Source of the DNA: Pyrenophora tritici-repentis
Taxonomy: Eukaryota > Ascomycota > Dothideomycetes > Pleosporales > Pleosporaceae
Assembly: GCF_003171515.1 (NCBI RefSeq)
Contig: NC_089391.1
Coordinates: forward strand, 3,100,001 to 3,164,000
Reading direction: 5' to 3'
Length of the DNA: 64,000 nucleotides
Position 1 is the first letter of the stretch. Each line of letters starts with the position of its first letter. The position numbers and the translations under genes are program-made. The notes beneath the pieces are model-generated. The model was not told the origin of the DNA and searched no databases. It saw nothing but the letters and a program-made list of their open reading frames with translations. Positions 34,155 through 45,500 of this stretch are shown here, piece by piece.

Positions 34155-35298
34155 ATGAATTTCAAACATACTGCTCCCAAAAACTCGCCGTACAGAGAAC
34201 AGGCACTCGCATCCGACGAAATACGTCTTCTTACCATAGGATCGACTGATGGCACGCTGTTACTACGCGTTGAGCCCCATGACCTCGAAAACATCATTCA
34301 ATATGACGCCATATGCTACGTTTGGGGAAAGGCAGAAGCCTCGGTGAGCATAACTTGCAACGAAGGCCAAGTTCTCGTTACACCGATCGTTCATGAGATG
34401 CTCGAATATGCCTCGCACGATCGAACCTAAACCGCCATCGCCTCCTAGCTGGTATCCCAGCTTTTCAGGTACTTCGGCACATACATTCATCTTGAAGAAT
34501 GACTGTAATGATCCGTTGAGAGATCATTAGAAAGGCATTCTAGAAGAAGAGATGGCAGAAAAAGAAAAGGAAACTGCGGGAACCAGTCGAGATATTAAAC
34601 TACGCGCGTGACCTGGTTCCCAGATGCCCCCGCGGTTTTCTCCAGATGACGATTATCTACGATTTTCCGGTATGACTTTGGGTATAGTAGCGGAAGTCAT
34701 AGAAGACCCTAGGCTGTTCGATGCTCAAAGTTACATTCATGACACGGATAACAAGCGCGGCCCTCTGCACAAGGTAGTTTTGCATTTCTACTCTCGTACA
34801 ATTGATCTAGCGAATAGTCTAGTCAGGGACGAAAGTAAGATGGGCAAATTTCTCGCCAGAGACTTTCTGATGTGTATCTTACTAGATACTAGGACTAGGA
34901 TGAACATAGAAGAAGGCTTGGTACTTGGTTGGAGAGAGTTCGTGGGTAGGTGGGTATCACGTGAAGAGCAAACGCCTGTTCTCCCCCCTAAGCTGCAATT
35001 TCTTGTCACTCTTCTGGCAAGTAGGCTAATGTTCCTCACTGGTCACTCTTTGATCAGCACTATTAGTGGTCGCGTTGGGATTGCCACGCCAGGATGCAAG
35101 CCTGGAGACAAAGTATGCTCCGTCTACGGGGCTGATGCTTTATATGTGCGTTGGCCAGAACCAACAGACAAGGACAGTGATTTTTATGGCGAAAGACCTG
35201 CCGATTTCTGTGGCCTTTCTTTCATTCCTCATTTGATGAAGCCTCACGAGCGGGAGGCAGCGAGGCAGGGCCCAGATGAGGTATTTGTCATTGGTTAA
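34155..35298 (+). pseudogene. HET-domain protein, pseudogene with internal deletion
   Basis: The N-terminal open part (34155-34430) matches the start of a heterokaryon-incompatibility (HET) domain: YDAICYVWGKAEASVSITCN, then VTPIVHEML. A stop follows and the usual central DAICINQ region and most of the HET domain are missing. About 190 bp of stop-filled sequence leads to an open C-terminal segment (34624-35298) with the family's conserved end: GRVGIATPGCKPGDKVCSVYGADAL and HEREAARQGPDEVFVIG. An intact gene would be roughly twice this size, so at least one large internal deletion plus frame breaks are inferred. Confidence 0.75.
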
Positions 35299-36616
35299 GG
35301 TGGAAAAAGTAGTGTAGAGGGCACTAAGGCATGATAAGGAACTGTTGATCTAATGGAACACGGTATCTTGCTACGGTTTAGAAGACCTGTGATTGGCGTG
35401 GTGTATCTGGCTATCCGGTGCTATTTCATATGCACCATTCCCGAACTGGAATATTCACGAAGGGCCTTACTGCAACATCAAGACACCTGTACTTGTAAAT
35501 ATTGCAAATTTGATGGGACTGTGTGAGGCAACAGGAGGATATTGGTGGCAGAGGCATGCGTTGCAATAATAAGTGTTAGCTAAAGAAATGATTATTTCCG
35601 TTGTGTTTAATACAGCTATTCATGTGCAGCCCTAGCTTGACAACTCTCATGTCCAAAACTCGGTACGGACGAGATCGTCGTACGCAGATGCATTCATCTT
35701 CAATACATCTAATCCCTGAACTCTCAGTAGGGAGTACGTCCACCGCATGGGAAGGCTGTCGCTCAGGGCGATGATGTGAGTAACCCGATGCTCGTTCGAA
35801 CTGAGATCACGCATTCCGCCAATACCGACGATCAACCTCGACGCAGGGCTGAATTGCACTTGCAAACGCAACCTTGGCTGGGCAACAATACTCGTGGCCG
35901 TAAGTCAAAAAGCACGGACGAGATTCGACGAATGTTTGCAAACGCGGGAATCAGCTGCACTTAAGCGGCTCGCGACCAACGAACGGGACGACACAATGGG
36001 GGTAGCAAGAGGGCGAGCTGTATAATCATGTCATGGTTATTATCAGTGTGAAACGAACATCTGCAGTGAGACGTGTTTTTGGTAGTAGAATGCCAACTGG
36101 GTTAAATCATGGCAGAAGGGAGACTGGCTACAAACACACCCAGTACATGGCGTGGATGCAACATCATACATCAGAATCAATAAAATGCTCTCGCATCGAC
36201 ATGCGCTACCCCTGTAGACGTCGTCGCCCACACGCACGTGACCGATCCCAAAGCGATGAACTGCAAACTTGCACGTGCTAGCAAATTCACTTAAACTCGC
36301 TCACCATAGCTTGAGCAAACGCAATAGCCCACGTTTCCCTTCACAATCGCCCGTCGCCCGCACGTGGACCATTATCTCAAGGTGCCTGCTAGACCACCGA
36401 CCTGTCTGTATATTCGTATCCTGAATTAAGCTGCTACCATCTCCACACCACCATCACCCACAAGCTCAGCGAACCGCCCGCTCAAGCAACCACCAGCTGA
36501 ACCGAAAACAAGCTTAAGCACCTACGAGATAAAGTGACAACCAAATCAAGCCCCCACCAGCGAAGGCAGCCACTGACAACCCACCAGTCCAAGACCAACT
36601 ACCTCAGCCAACAAGA
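35299..36616. other. Intergenic region
   Basis: 1.3 kb between the HET pseudogene and the BTB-like gene. No accepted gene. Short frames (35776-35964, 36033-36281) lack support. The last ~200 bp is C/A-rich and looks like a promoter and leader. Confidence 0.4.
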
Positions 36617-37336
36617 ATGTCACCACACCGATTCATTGTCTTGGCCATCACACCCGACGACCCAAATATCAAGACCATCAAAGTCAAAGTCCGCGTCTCT
36701 ACCCTCCAGGAGCATTCTCCGCTCTTCTCCTACATCGAACACATCTCCCACGTCCCCACCACCCACATCACCCTCCCCAACACCTCTCCCCTCGTGCTCA
36801 CCAGCCTCATACATTGGCTCAAAACCGGTAATGCCCCCCCACACTTATCCGCGGCCAGCTTCCCATTTATTCTCAAGCACTGGGTCTTGGCGCGCGCTCT
36901 CGGGCTCTGGAGATACCAGAATGCATGCATTCGACTTGGTTTGTCGGCAATGCAATCGAAGCATAGCATCTGCGAGATTGAGACGGTCAAGTGGGTGTAC
37001 GAGAATACTCATCCGGGTAGTACGTTGAGGGATTTTGTCATCAAGATCTTTTGTCAGCGTGGGGGCCCGGTTACGAAGGAGGTTTTTAGTAAGGGGGTTG
37101 AGGAGTTGGGTATCGTGAGGGATTTGAGCTATTGGTTATGGGTGTTGGAGAAGGCTAGGGGGATACCGGAGAAGACGTTGAAGAAACCAGATTGGACTGG
37201 GGAGTTGTATCCTCTTCCTGAGTTCTTGGTATTTGATGAGACAGGAAATCAAATGCCGGATAAGTTCCATTTTGTTGGGGATGAAGGCGCATTCTGGGGA
37301 GCTGAGGCTGTGGCAAAACAGCTAGGTCTCTGCTGA
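36617..37336 (+). CDS. BTB/POZ-like protein, fungal type
   Basis: Single exon, 239 residues. The N-terminal half resembles the fungal BTB-related fold: a beta strand with KVKVRVSTLQEHSPLFSYIEH, then HITLPNTSPLVLTSLIHWLKTG, in place of the standard BTB strand/helix order. A helical segment follows (WVLARALGLWRYQNACIRLGL) like those after BTB in fungal proteins of unknown role. The C-terminal third (KPDWTGELYPLPEFLVFDETG) is not recognised. BTB proteins of this size are numerous in Dothideomycetes and often act as adaptors, but no partner can be inferred. Confidence 0.7.
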   Translation: MSPHRFIVLAITPDDPNIKTIKVKVRVSTLQEHSPLFSYIEHISHVPTTHITLPNTSPLVLTSLIHWLKTGNAPPHLSAASFPFILKHWVLARALGLWRYQNACIRLGLSAMQSKHSICEIETVKWVYENTHPGSTLRDFVIKIFCQRGGPVTKEVFSKGVEELGIVRDLSYWLWVLEKARGIPEKTLKKPDWTGELYPLPEFLVFDETGNQMPDKFHFVGDEGAFWGAEAVAKQLGLC

Positions 37337-37915
37337 GAGGTCGCCCCTTTGCTGTACTTAGCTAGTTTTGTGGAGTTCAGTGCCTGTCCACGTCGGAGAC
37401 ATAGAGGGTCATACATCATCTTGAGAAATACAAGACACCGTGAGGTCTACACTTGGAAGTCTATACAAATATAATCTCAGTCAGGCATATCGAAGAATGA
37501 CAAGAAGTACTAAGAGCACAAGTGAACTGAAGAATTTATAAGTACAAAGCCGATGATGTGTTATGCTATTGACTGGTGTCTGAGCCTCACAAACACTCTC
37601 CAGACCCAGCTGTAGAGAATGCCCTTTTTAAATGAAACTATTCCGTACATGTCGCTATTAGACTAAATGAGAGATGATATATCCAAATAGTTTGTTTTGG
37701 TGACGAATCGAGTAAATGCGGCATGAAGCCGTCGACGTCGTGAGCAGCGCGTTGCAACAAGCACCGCTGAGGGGTATTATCGGAGAAGGAGAACTAAATG
37801 TACAGATCCAGGTAAGCGCCGATACCCATCATGAAAGAATTTTTTCGTAAGAAATCACAATAAAGAATTGGTCATGAGCACTGGAGGATATAGTCGTGGA
37901 TGCAGGCAACGCCGA
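37337..37915. other. Convergent intergenic region
   Basis: 579 bp between the stops of the BTB-like gene (plus) and zinc-finger gene (minus). No feature beyond presumed 3' UTRs. Confidence 0.4.
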
Positions 37916-38719
37916 CTAGGCAGCAACTGGCGACATTTGGTGTTGATTGCGCTTGTGTCGGAGAAGGTTGTCCTTGCGCGAAAAGCCATCGAGGTTGGTG
38001 CAGGTGGGGTGGTCACAACGGTATAAGTTCAGGACCAACAAGGGGTCAATATGTTGTCGTTCATGTCTTTGAAGATCTTTTGGATACAGGAAGCCCTTGC
38101 TACAGGTAGAGCACACGTGAGGCTTCTCAACCATGTGGGTCTTTTGGTGACGGCTGGTCAGGGTCAGTATATGCTGGAACGCTCTTCTCACGACAGTACA
38201 TACTTTAGGTCGCATTGACGGTTGAAAACCTTGTCGCAGCCGTCCGCTTTGCACGCGAAACCACCATCACGAGGTGCTTGTCTCCGTTGTGCTGCCCTGC
38301 GAGGCTTGGATGGGCGTGCTGACAAGCGATCGCCGGGTGTGTAGGTATCCTCGATATGCGTTTGTATAGTGGTTGACTGGACTTTTGTCTCGTTCGCCTC
38401 CATGGACTGGATGGACTCGTTGTTGATTGGTTGTCCGTAGGTCGCATGGACGTATTCGTAGAGGGGTGCCAAAGCTTCCGTTTCGTCGCGGTCAAATAGC
38501 GACATGTCGAAGGCGAAGGAGTCGGCGTCGGGGTTGACGTCCACGTCGACATCGTTCAGCAACATCTCAGGGGCAATGTAGGGCATTTCCGACTGATACT
38601 ATTAGCAAAGACTTCGTGGGCGGTAGATTGTGCCTTACTGTGACTTGTGAGGTGTCGAGGCAGCAGCAGTCAAGGAAGCGGGAGTAGCAGATATGGCACA
38701 GCATGCTGTTGAAATCCAT
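37916..38719 (-). CDS. C2H2 zinc-finger protein (putative transcription factor)
   Basis: Model: complement(join(37916..38153, 38204..38592, 38639..38719)), 235 residues. Two short introns (50 bp, GTATGT...ACCAG; 46 bp, GTAAGG...ATCAG with CTAAT branch) connect the exons in frame. Zinc fingers: C-x4-C in FACKADGCDKVFNRQCDLN with RHQKTH completed across the intron; a classical CSTCSKGFLYPKDLQRHERQH; and a longer YRCDHPTCTNLDGFSRKDNLLRHKRNQH. The N-terminus is Cys-rich (MLCHICYSRFLDCCCLD), then an acidic possible activation region (DVDVDVNPDADSF) and a basic stretch (RRAAQRRQ). Upstream in-frame hydrophobic sequence (to 38836) is taken as leader because a signal peptide makes no sense here. Confidence 0.75.
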
Positions 38720-40281
38720 GTCGTCGCAAGGCAATCCAAAAGATGTATGGAGAATTGGATAGGCTGCTGCACTTGACGCTGCTACCGGCTGGAGTAGAAC
38801 AGTAAGCAGCACTGCAATAAACAGCAGTGTGTACATGCTCAGGTGGATATATTGTTGCCTGAGGACCAAGTGGGGACGACAATGAGGGTGACAGGATTAA
38901 AAACGCAGATGCCGTGGGAAGTGTCTACAAACTCAGATGGTAACAATGGACGTGGGTAAGGTGAAGAGGAAGAGAGTATGTCAGAAAAAAGTGTGAGAAG
39001 GGCGTAGAGTCTGGCGAAGATGCATGCTAAGGACAGAGGACTGCGGAGGCCGGCTGCCTGAGGAGCCACAGGTCACGGGGAGGTGTGGCTATGTCGATGA
39101 TGTCGGTGTAGGGCATTGTGCCAAGTTCGCTGTATCTCTAGCTGCGATTTTATAAGTTTGTCGTGTTAGCAATGATGAAAGTGCACTTTTGTTGCGATGA
39201 AATGTGCAACTATGGTTGTGTGTCGATGTGACAGGCGACGGCGCCGTGCAGCGATCAAGGGATGCGCAAACCTCGACAGATTTGCACCATGCCGTTTTGA
39301 GACCCAATGAGGGGTTGTACGATCATCTCTTCCCGTGACTTGGGAACATAGTTGCAGTTGGCACTTGTAGTCCTTTCTGTGTCTTGTAAGTTTTCCAAGG
39401 AAATTCCACGTCTTTTTCATGTTTGGTCCGTGTTCAGTGTGAGGTTTGCCGGACGTTCGTGTCGTCGTTCCCACCCACGTGTCTTGCCTTTCCATGCAAG
39501 AAACACATTGCTCTCGTCCCACAACTGTACCTTGCTAGCCCTTACTCATGCAACTGCGGCGGTATCTCTGTGAATTTTTTTGATCAGTCTCTCCTCCTGT
39601 TCATCGGCATCGCTACGTTGGCCATCGTTTAGGAGACTGTTTGGGGTGCGCAAGCAAAAGTACTACAGCACTCAAGAGGCCATTGATATGTATCGTAGCA
39701 ATAGACAAAACATCCACGAGGTTCCATCGTGCCCGATGTCCAAGCTGAGGCGACGCGCTCGATATATGTCGCGACTCCTCTTCACACCGCCTACAGCAAG
39801 ATTACGGCTCCTAGTCATCCTCGCAACGAGGCAACCACTTGAGTTACCTTGTCACTATTAATAGCTTCGCATAATCAGGCATTCTCAGCGCTTAAACCAT
39901 GGAGGGCTGACGGCGAGTGCTAAAGACCTGATGAGCGTCTCAGGCTGAACGTTTGGCGAGGCACCGTGTGGAAAGGATGCGGGCGGCCTCCTAGGCATCC
40001 ATGGAACCAGGATCTTCATACGCGGCTGCACCAGATGTCTACATATCACTTTTCCAAACGGTCAATTCAGGGCTGCGCCTTCCCCGATTCGGTCAATCCG
40101 GCAGGTGCCATGTTGTTCCGTAGAAGTCCCGCTTACTGGCAAAGCTGCCCCCGCGCGTTCTAGCTCAGCCATCGTGGGTACCCAGGTATCCAATCAGTCC
40201 TTAGCCACCACATCCAACAGATCCTCAGCCACCTATACACGCAGCCAATTGTTGGAGTTACACCGGGGTATACTTTGAACT
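38720..40281. other. Divergent intergenic region
   Basis: 1.56 kb between the zinc-finger start (minus) and the aminotransferase start (plus). Open frames at 39423-39632 and 39580-39861 begin at TTG, have no family and overlap other frames. They could be exons of a small unrecognised gene but are not called. Confidence 0.4.
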
Positions 40282-41941
40282 ATGCTATCTTCACGTGGCC
40301 GCAAGTATGCGGCGTTGGACTTAGCAGCGAGCTACAAGAAAGACCGTGGTCAGCTGTACGATGCCAATCATCCAAGAGGCCTCATTTCTTTTCGGAATGC
40401 GGAAAACGTTAGTCTGCACTCTCAAGAACACTTATTTCAAGTATTAACGCTAAACAAACATAGTTCCTTATGCACGATGAAGCGCTTGATTATATCAAGA
40501 CAAAGGTCAGATTTATATCCATACCAAGGGATTTTGCTAAACGAGACGCAGTGCATCTCTTCTATCGAGCCTGAGTCCTTGACCTATCATGATGGACCAT
40601 TTGGGTCCAAGCGATTGAGGCAGGCGATGGCCTCATTCATCAACTCTCGCTTCGCACCAGTTTCAGCTTTGAACAAGGACCAAGTCACATTCGTTAGCGG
40701 CGTGACAGCCTTGAATGATGTCCTATCACTCTGTCTGACCGAGGGAGAGGAGGAAGGCTTACTCCTTGGAATGCCAATTTATGGCTCGTTCGCCGCGGAT
40801 CTCCGAAGCATGTCAAAGTGAGTTTAAAACATATGGATACACATGTCGCTTCAAATGGCTGCTTACATTTGATGCAGGTGTAAGCTTGTGTACACTCCGT
40901 TCAGAGGAGTGGATCAGTTCGGCGTTAGGGCAGTCGAATGCTATGAGTGGGCTCTCCAGAATGCAGCAAAGAGTGGTGTTAAGGTGAAGGGACTGCTTCT
41001 AGCCAACCCAAGCAATCCTCTTGGTGAGTGAACATGACATATTGTACAGGGAAAGAACTGACATCTCAACTTTTTAGGTCAATGCTACTCTCGGGAAGCC
41101 TTGGAGGCCATACTACGCTTCTGCAACAAGTACAGCATACACCTTATCAGTGACGAGATCTACGCCCTTTCTGTGTACGATACCGATGAATCACGTCCAG
41201 GTTTCACATCGGTACTCTCACTGGATACAACAGGATTGATCGATCGTAGCCTCATTCATGTAATGTATGGGATGTCAAAGGTAAAGCTTCATTTGCTTGG
41301 TCGCATGAATCAGCTGACGATAGCCTAAAGGACTTCGCGGCTGCTGGTCTCAGACTGGGATGCCTGGTTACGTACAACGAAGAGCTGGGAAATGCTGTGC
41401 AATCTTTAGCGTAAGTCTCTTTCATCCATGCTAAAGACGCCTAAGGAGTTGTCATGTCTAACTACAACAGGCGCTTCCACGCTGCTTCTCCGGTGACAGA
41501 CGCCATTGCTACAGTGATGCTCGAGGATGAAGAATGGCACACGCAGTTCCTCGCAAAGAGTGCGCGTGTACTCAATGAGCATCAAAGCATTGCCGCCAAG
41601 GGCCTCGATGCTGCTGGAATACCGTACAACCGCAAATCGTGAGTCTCATTCGTCTGCTCTTCTCTCTGCTGTGGATATCTCGCTGACATCTTGGCACATG
41701 TAGTAACGCGGGATTCTTTCTCTGGATTGACCTCTCTGCCTGCTTGAAAGCCCGGGAGTGGGACGCGGAAGATGAGCTGAAGCTCCAGCTGTACAATTTT
41801 GGTTTGGAGATGTCGGCCGGCAATGCATATCATGATGAGGAGCCGGGGAAATTCCGCTTCATTTTCTCGGTGGATAAAGATATGTTGGAAGAAGCGCTTA
41901 GGAGAGTTGTGGAGTTCTATGTGACCAACAGGCGCTCTTAG
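40282..41941 (+). CDS. ACC-synthase-like PLP aminotransferase (class I)
   Basis: Fold-type I PLP enzyme of the fungal 1-aminocyclopropane-1-carboxylate-synthase-like group; the true reaction is uncertain. Eight exons: join(40282..40407, 40464..40505, 40552..40817, 40878..41023, 41078..41280, 41331..41410, 41471..41638, 41704..41941), 422 residues. Introns are 46-65 bp; intron 2 has a weak GTCAGA donor. Motifs: LTYHDGPFGSKRLRQAMA; SGVTALNDVLSLCL; GMPIYGSF; NPSNPLGQCYSREAL; SDEIYALSVYD; K261 in GMSK/DFAAAGLRLGC as the Schiff-base lysine; SNAGFFLWIDLS; final FIFSV. All exon phases agree. Such enzymes in fungi occur in secondary metabolism and amino-acid turnover. Confidence 0.9.
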
Positions 41942-42512
41942 GAGAAACATGCTTAGCGCGAGGCGCGAGCCTGTCGTCGAACGCAACCATATACATGGGC
42001 ACTCCGGCTACCTACCCTTATAGACCTGCGACTGCTTGTCTAAGGGATCATTCTTGAAGTAGTACAACGTACCTACCTAGGTAGCTATCCTAGAATACGT
42101 AGAGTCTAGCGGAATATCATTGCCGAAAACCTGATGTCATTTAAGGTTTCGATGGCATTTGTCCTCAACATCTACGGTTTATTGCTATCCATCCTATGGT
42201 TGACCCGGCCTAACTCCTAGAACCTATATCCACCGCTTACAACTACACTTAAATGATTTAGCACGACTCTATAACTCATGGAGCGAACGCGTACCCTACA
42301 CCTTAAGGTTTTGATGAGATGAAGATTGCCCGTGACAGCGCGAAAGGGCGCCACGCGACAGGTGGATCCCTGCGCCATAGATCGTCCCGCAAGATCGGAT
42401 CGTGACAGGGGCGACTGCGTCATCATTCCAGCCATCGAAGTTCAACAAACACAAGCAATTGCCATCCACGTTGCCCTCATGTCACGATAGAATAAACTTA
42501 CCAGGCAGAAAG
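41942..42512. other. Intergenic region upstream of RAD4
   Basis: 571 bp. The open frame of the next gene extends back to 42402 only through a GTG, so the stretch is treated as promoter and leader of RAD4. No other feature. Confidence 0.4.
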
Positions 42513-45500
42513 ATGCCGCCAATCCTCTCGCGAAAGCGTTTACGGTCCGATTCCCCCAAAGCCGAACCCCCAGCCAAACGTGCGCGCGATCGCAAACCTC
42601 CCGCACCCCCTCGGCGAGGCAAAGAGACCGTCTTCCAAACCTTGGACGCGCCGCCAAAAGTCAAACGTACACTTTCGCAAACCAAGGCGCTGTTGGAGCA
42701 GGAGGATGACGAGAGTGAATTATCTGAACTGGAGAGCAGTGAGGATGATTTTGAAGATGTGCCGCTGAATGGCGCAAGCAAAGCAAAGGGAAAGACAAAG
42801 GGGCAGACCGATGAAGACGGCAGTGAGAGTGAAGACAACGACTGGGAGGATGCACTGGGAGCACATCATCATACCAAGCCCGATCACGGACCTACACCTG
42901 TCATCACGGGAGACATCGCCCTCACATTGTCCGCCGCACCGAGAAACGCCTTCGAAAGATCGGATGGCAAAAAGGGACCTTCAAAAATTCAACGACAGAT
43001 ACGAAATGTCACGCATTGTATGCATGTACAGTATTTGATGTACCACAATCTCATGAGGAACGCATGGATACAGGATAAAGAGACTCAGAAGATATTGGTG
43101 GAAAACATGTCCACTGGATGCTGGCGCGAGTTGGAAAAATACTGGAACGACGCGGGCGTCACAGACGGGCTAAGCCGTGCTGTCGTGCAGAAAGCGCTGA
43201 GTCCATCCCAGAAGGAGACAGCAAGCCAGAAAGGGAAGTGGAAGGACAGTGGCGAGAGTGGAGTCATGGTGTACGGAAGCCCACAGAAGCGTTCTGCTCC
43301 TCGCGGAGACAAGAAAACAACATCCAAAGCAAAGGATTCTCCTCAGAATACCAGAAAGGCTCGAGACTGGGGCGCAGCTTCAGAACCACTTGAGCCAAAT
43401 ACGCCAAACCTCTCCGCTGGGGATCCTCTTTTGAGGCTGTTAAAGTATCTCTCGGCCTATTGGAAGGCTAAGTACAGAGTAACAGCCCCCAGTCTAAGAA
43501 AGCGCGGATATCTGTCTCCATCGACGCTAGAAGATGAGATCAAGACTTGGAAAAACTATCCAAACCACCCCGATACGTTTGGCGAGCGAATCGAGAATCT
43601 GGAGGCTTTTCGCGATCGGGCTCGTAAATGCGAGGGTAGCAGAGACCTTGGAGAACAGCTGTTCACCGCTCTTGTGCGAGGATTGGGCATTGAGGCTCGC
43701 ATGGTGGTCAGCTTACAACCTGTTGGCTTTGGCTTCAGTCAGGTCGAAGAAGGCAAGCCGAAGAATCTCGAAAAACTGCAACAGGCGAAACCTGCGTATA
43801 AGAGCGCCACTGAAGAGACTACATCGCCCGATGCCAAACCAAGGCCAGATGCTGCGGCAGAAAAAGGCAAACCATCCACCAAACCCAAGGTAGATGACAG
43901 TAGCGATCTGAGCAGCGTTATATCCATTTGTTCGGACGAAGATAACAGGCCAGCAAAGAAGGCGCCAAAGGCACGCGATTATAGTAAAGATCTGCCGTAC
44001 CCGACGTATTGGACAGAAGCCATCTCACATCTGACACATACACCAATAGCAGTGTCTCCGTTTCCTCGTTTGATCATCGCAAGTGCGGCATCCCCGGACA
44101 AACTCTCAGAATTCTATGCTCGAGGCGCAGCAGCCGACAAAGCAAGACAAGTCTTAGCATACCTGATCGCTTTTTCTGCCGATGGCACAGCCAAGGATGT
44201 CACAACACGCTACCTACCGAAGCACCAGTGGCCTGGCAGAACAAAAGGGTTTCGTATGCCCGTCGAGAAGGTCCCGATACACAACAATCGCGGAAAAGTC
44301 AAGCGATGGGAGGAGTGGGACTGGTTCAAGTCGCTCATGCGGCCATACTCGCGGCCTCATGAGAAACGGCAACCATGGGATGAGGTCGAAGATGAAGGCG
44401 ACTTAATCCCAGCGCAACCGGATAAGAAGAAGGAAATGGATGAAGAAGGTGGGAAAGAAACGCTCCAGGGCTACAAGAACTCATCAGAATACGTTCTCGA
44501 ACGCCATTTCCGCCGCGAGGAAGCCCTCAAACCTGGCGCCAAGATTATCCGTCACTTCGTCACTGGTAAAGGTGACAACGAAAAGGCCGAACCAGTTTAC
44601 CGACGGAAAGACATTGTGCTCTGCAAGACGCAGGAATCTTGGCACAAAGAAGGCCGCGAAGTGCTCGAAGGCGAGCAACCACTCAAACTCGTTCCAATGC
44701 GTGCGGTCACAGTGACACGTAAACGCGAAATTGAAGAGCGCGAGCGCATCGAAGGTGGCAAAGTCAAACAAGGCCTCTACTCCAAAGCGCAGACGGATTG
44801 GATCATTCCCGACCCCATTGTCGACGGCAAGATTCCACACAATGCGTTTGGAAACATCGACGTTTACGTCCCTACCATGGTCCCGAAAGGTGCCGTTCAT
44901 ATACCTCTCAAAGGCACAGCGCGTGTATGCCGGAAACTCAACATTGACTACGCGGAGGCTTGTACAGGGTTTGAGTTTGGCAAACAACGTGCTGTTCCTG
45001 TTTTGACTGGTGTGGTAGTCGCGCAAGAGAATGAGGACATGTTGATTGATGCTTGGGAAGCGGAAGAAGCAGAGAAACAGAGGAAGGAAAGAGCTAAGCG
45101 CGAGAAGTTCTTGTTAGCACTTTGGCGGAGATTTGCTTCTGGACTTAGAGTTGTTAATCGGATGAGGGAAGAGTACGGTGAGGAGATAGAGTTGCCTGCG
45201 AAGGCAAAGGTGGTTCCACCGAAAGAAGGGGACTGCGATGAGGGCGGCAAGCCGTCACAGTGGGATGTCTTTCAGAATCATACTGATTTCGAGGGCGGCT
45301 TTGTGCGCGACGAAGCGGCAGCATCTGGCGGCGGCTTCGTTCCAGAACAGTCACATCCAACGTCAGATCATAATGAAGACATGGCAGGTGGTTTTCTGCC
45401 AGCCAGTCAAGATGAGCCAATTCATGGTGATCTCACCATTGACCATGACGACAAGAAGGAAGCATCACGCGCAACGATATCGGAAAGCACACACCGCACA

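Noticed and set aside
38720..38836. Hydrophobic N-terminal extension (signal-peptide-like) of the zinc-finger protein
   Set aside because: A secretion signal is incompatible with a C2H2 nuclear protein; the later ATG at 38719 is preferred.
39423..39861. Two overlapping frames that might be exons of a small membrane protein
   Set aside because: Both begin with TTG, no signal linking them was convincing, and no family was recognised.
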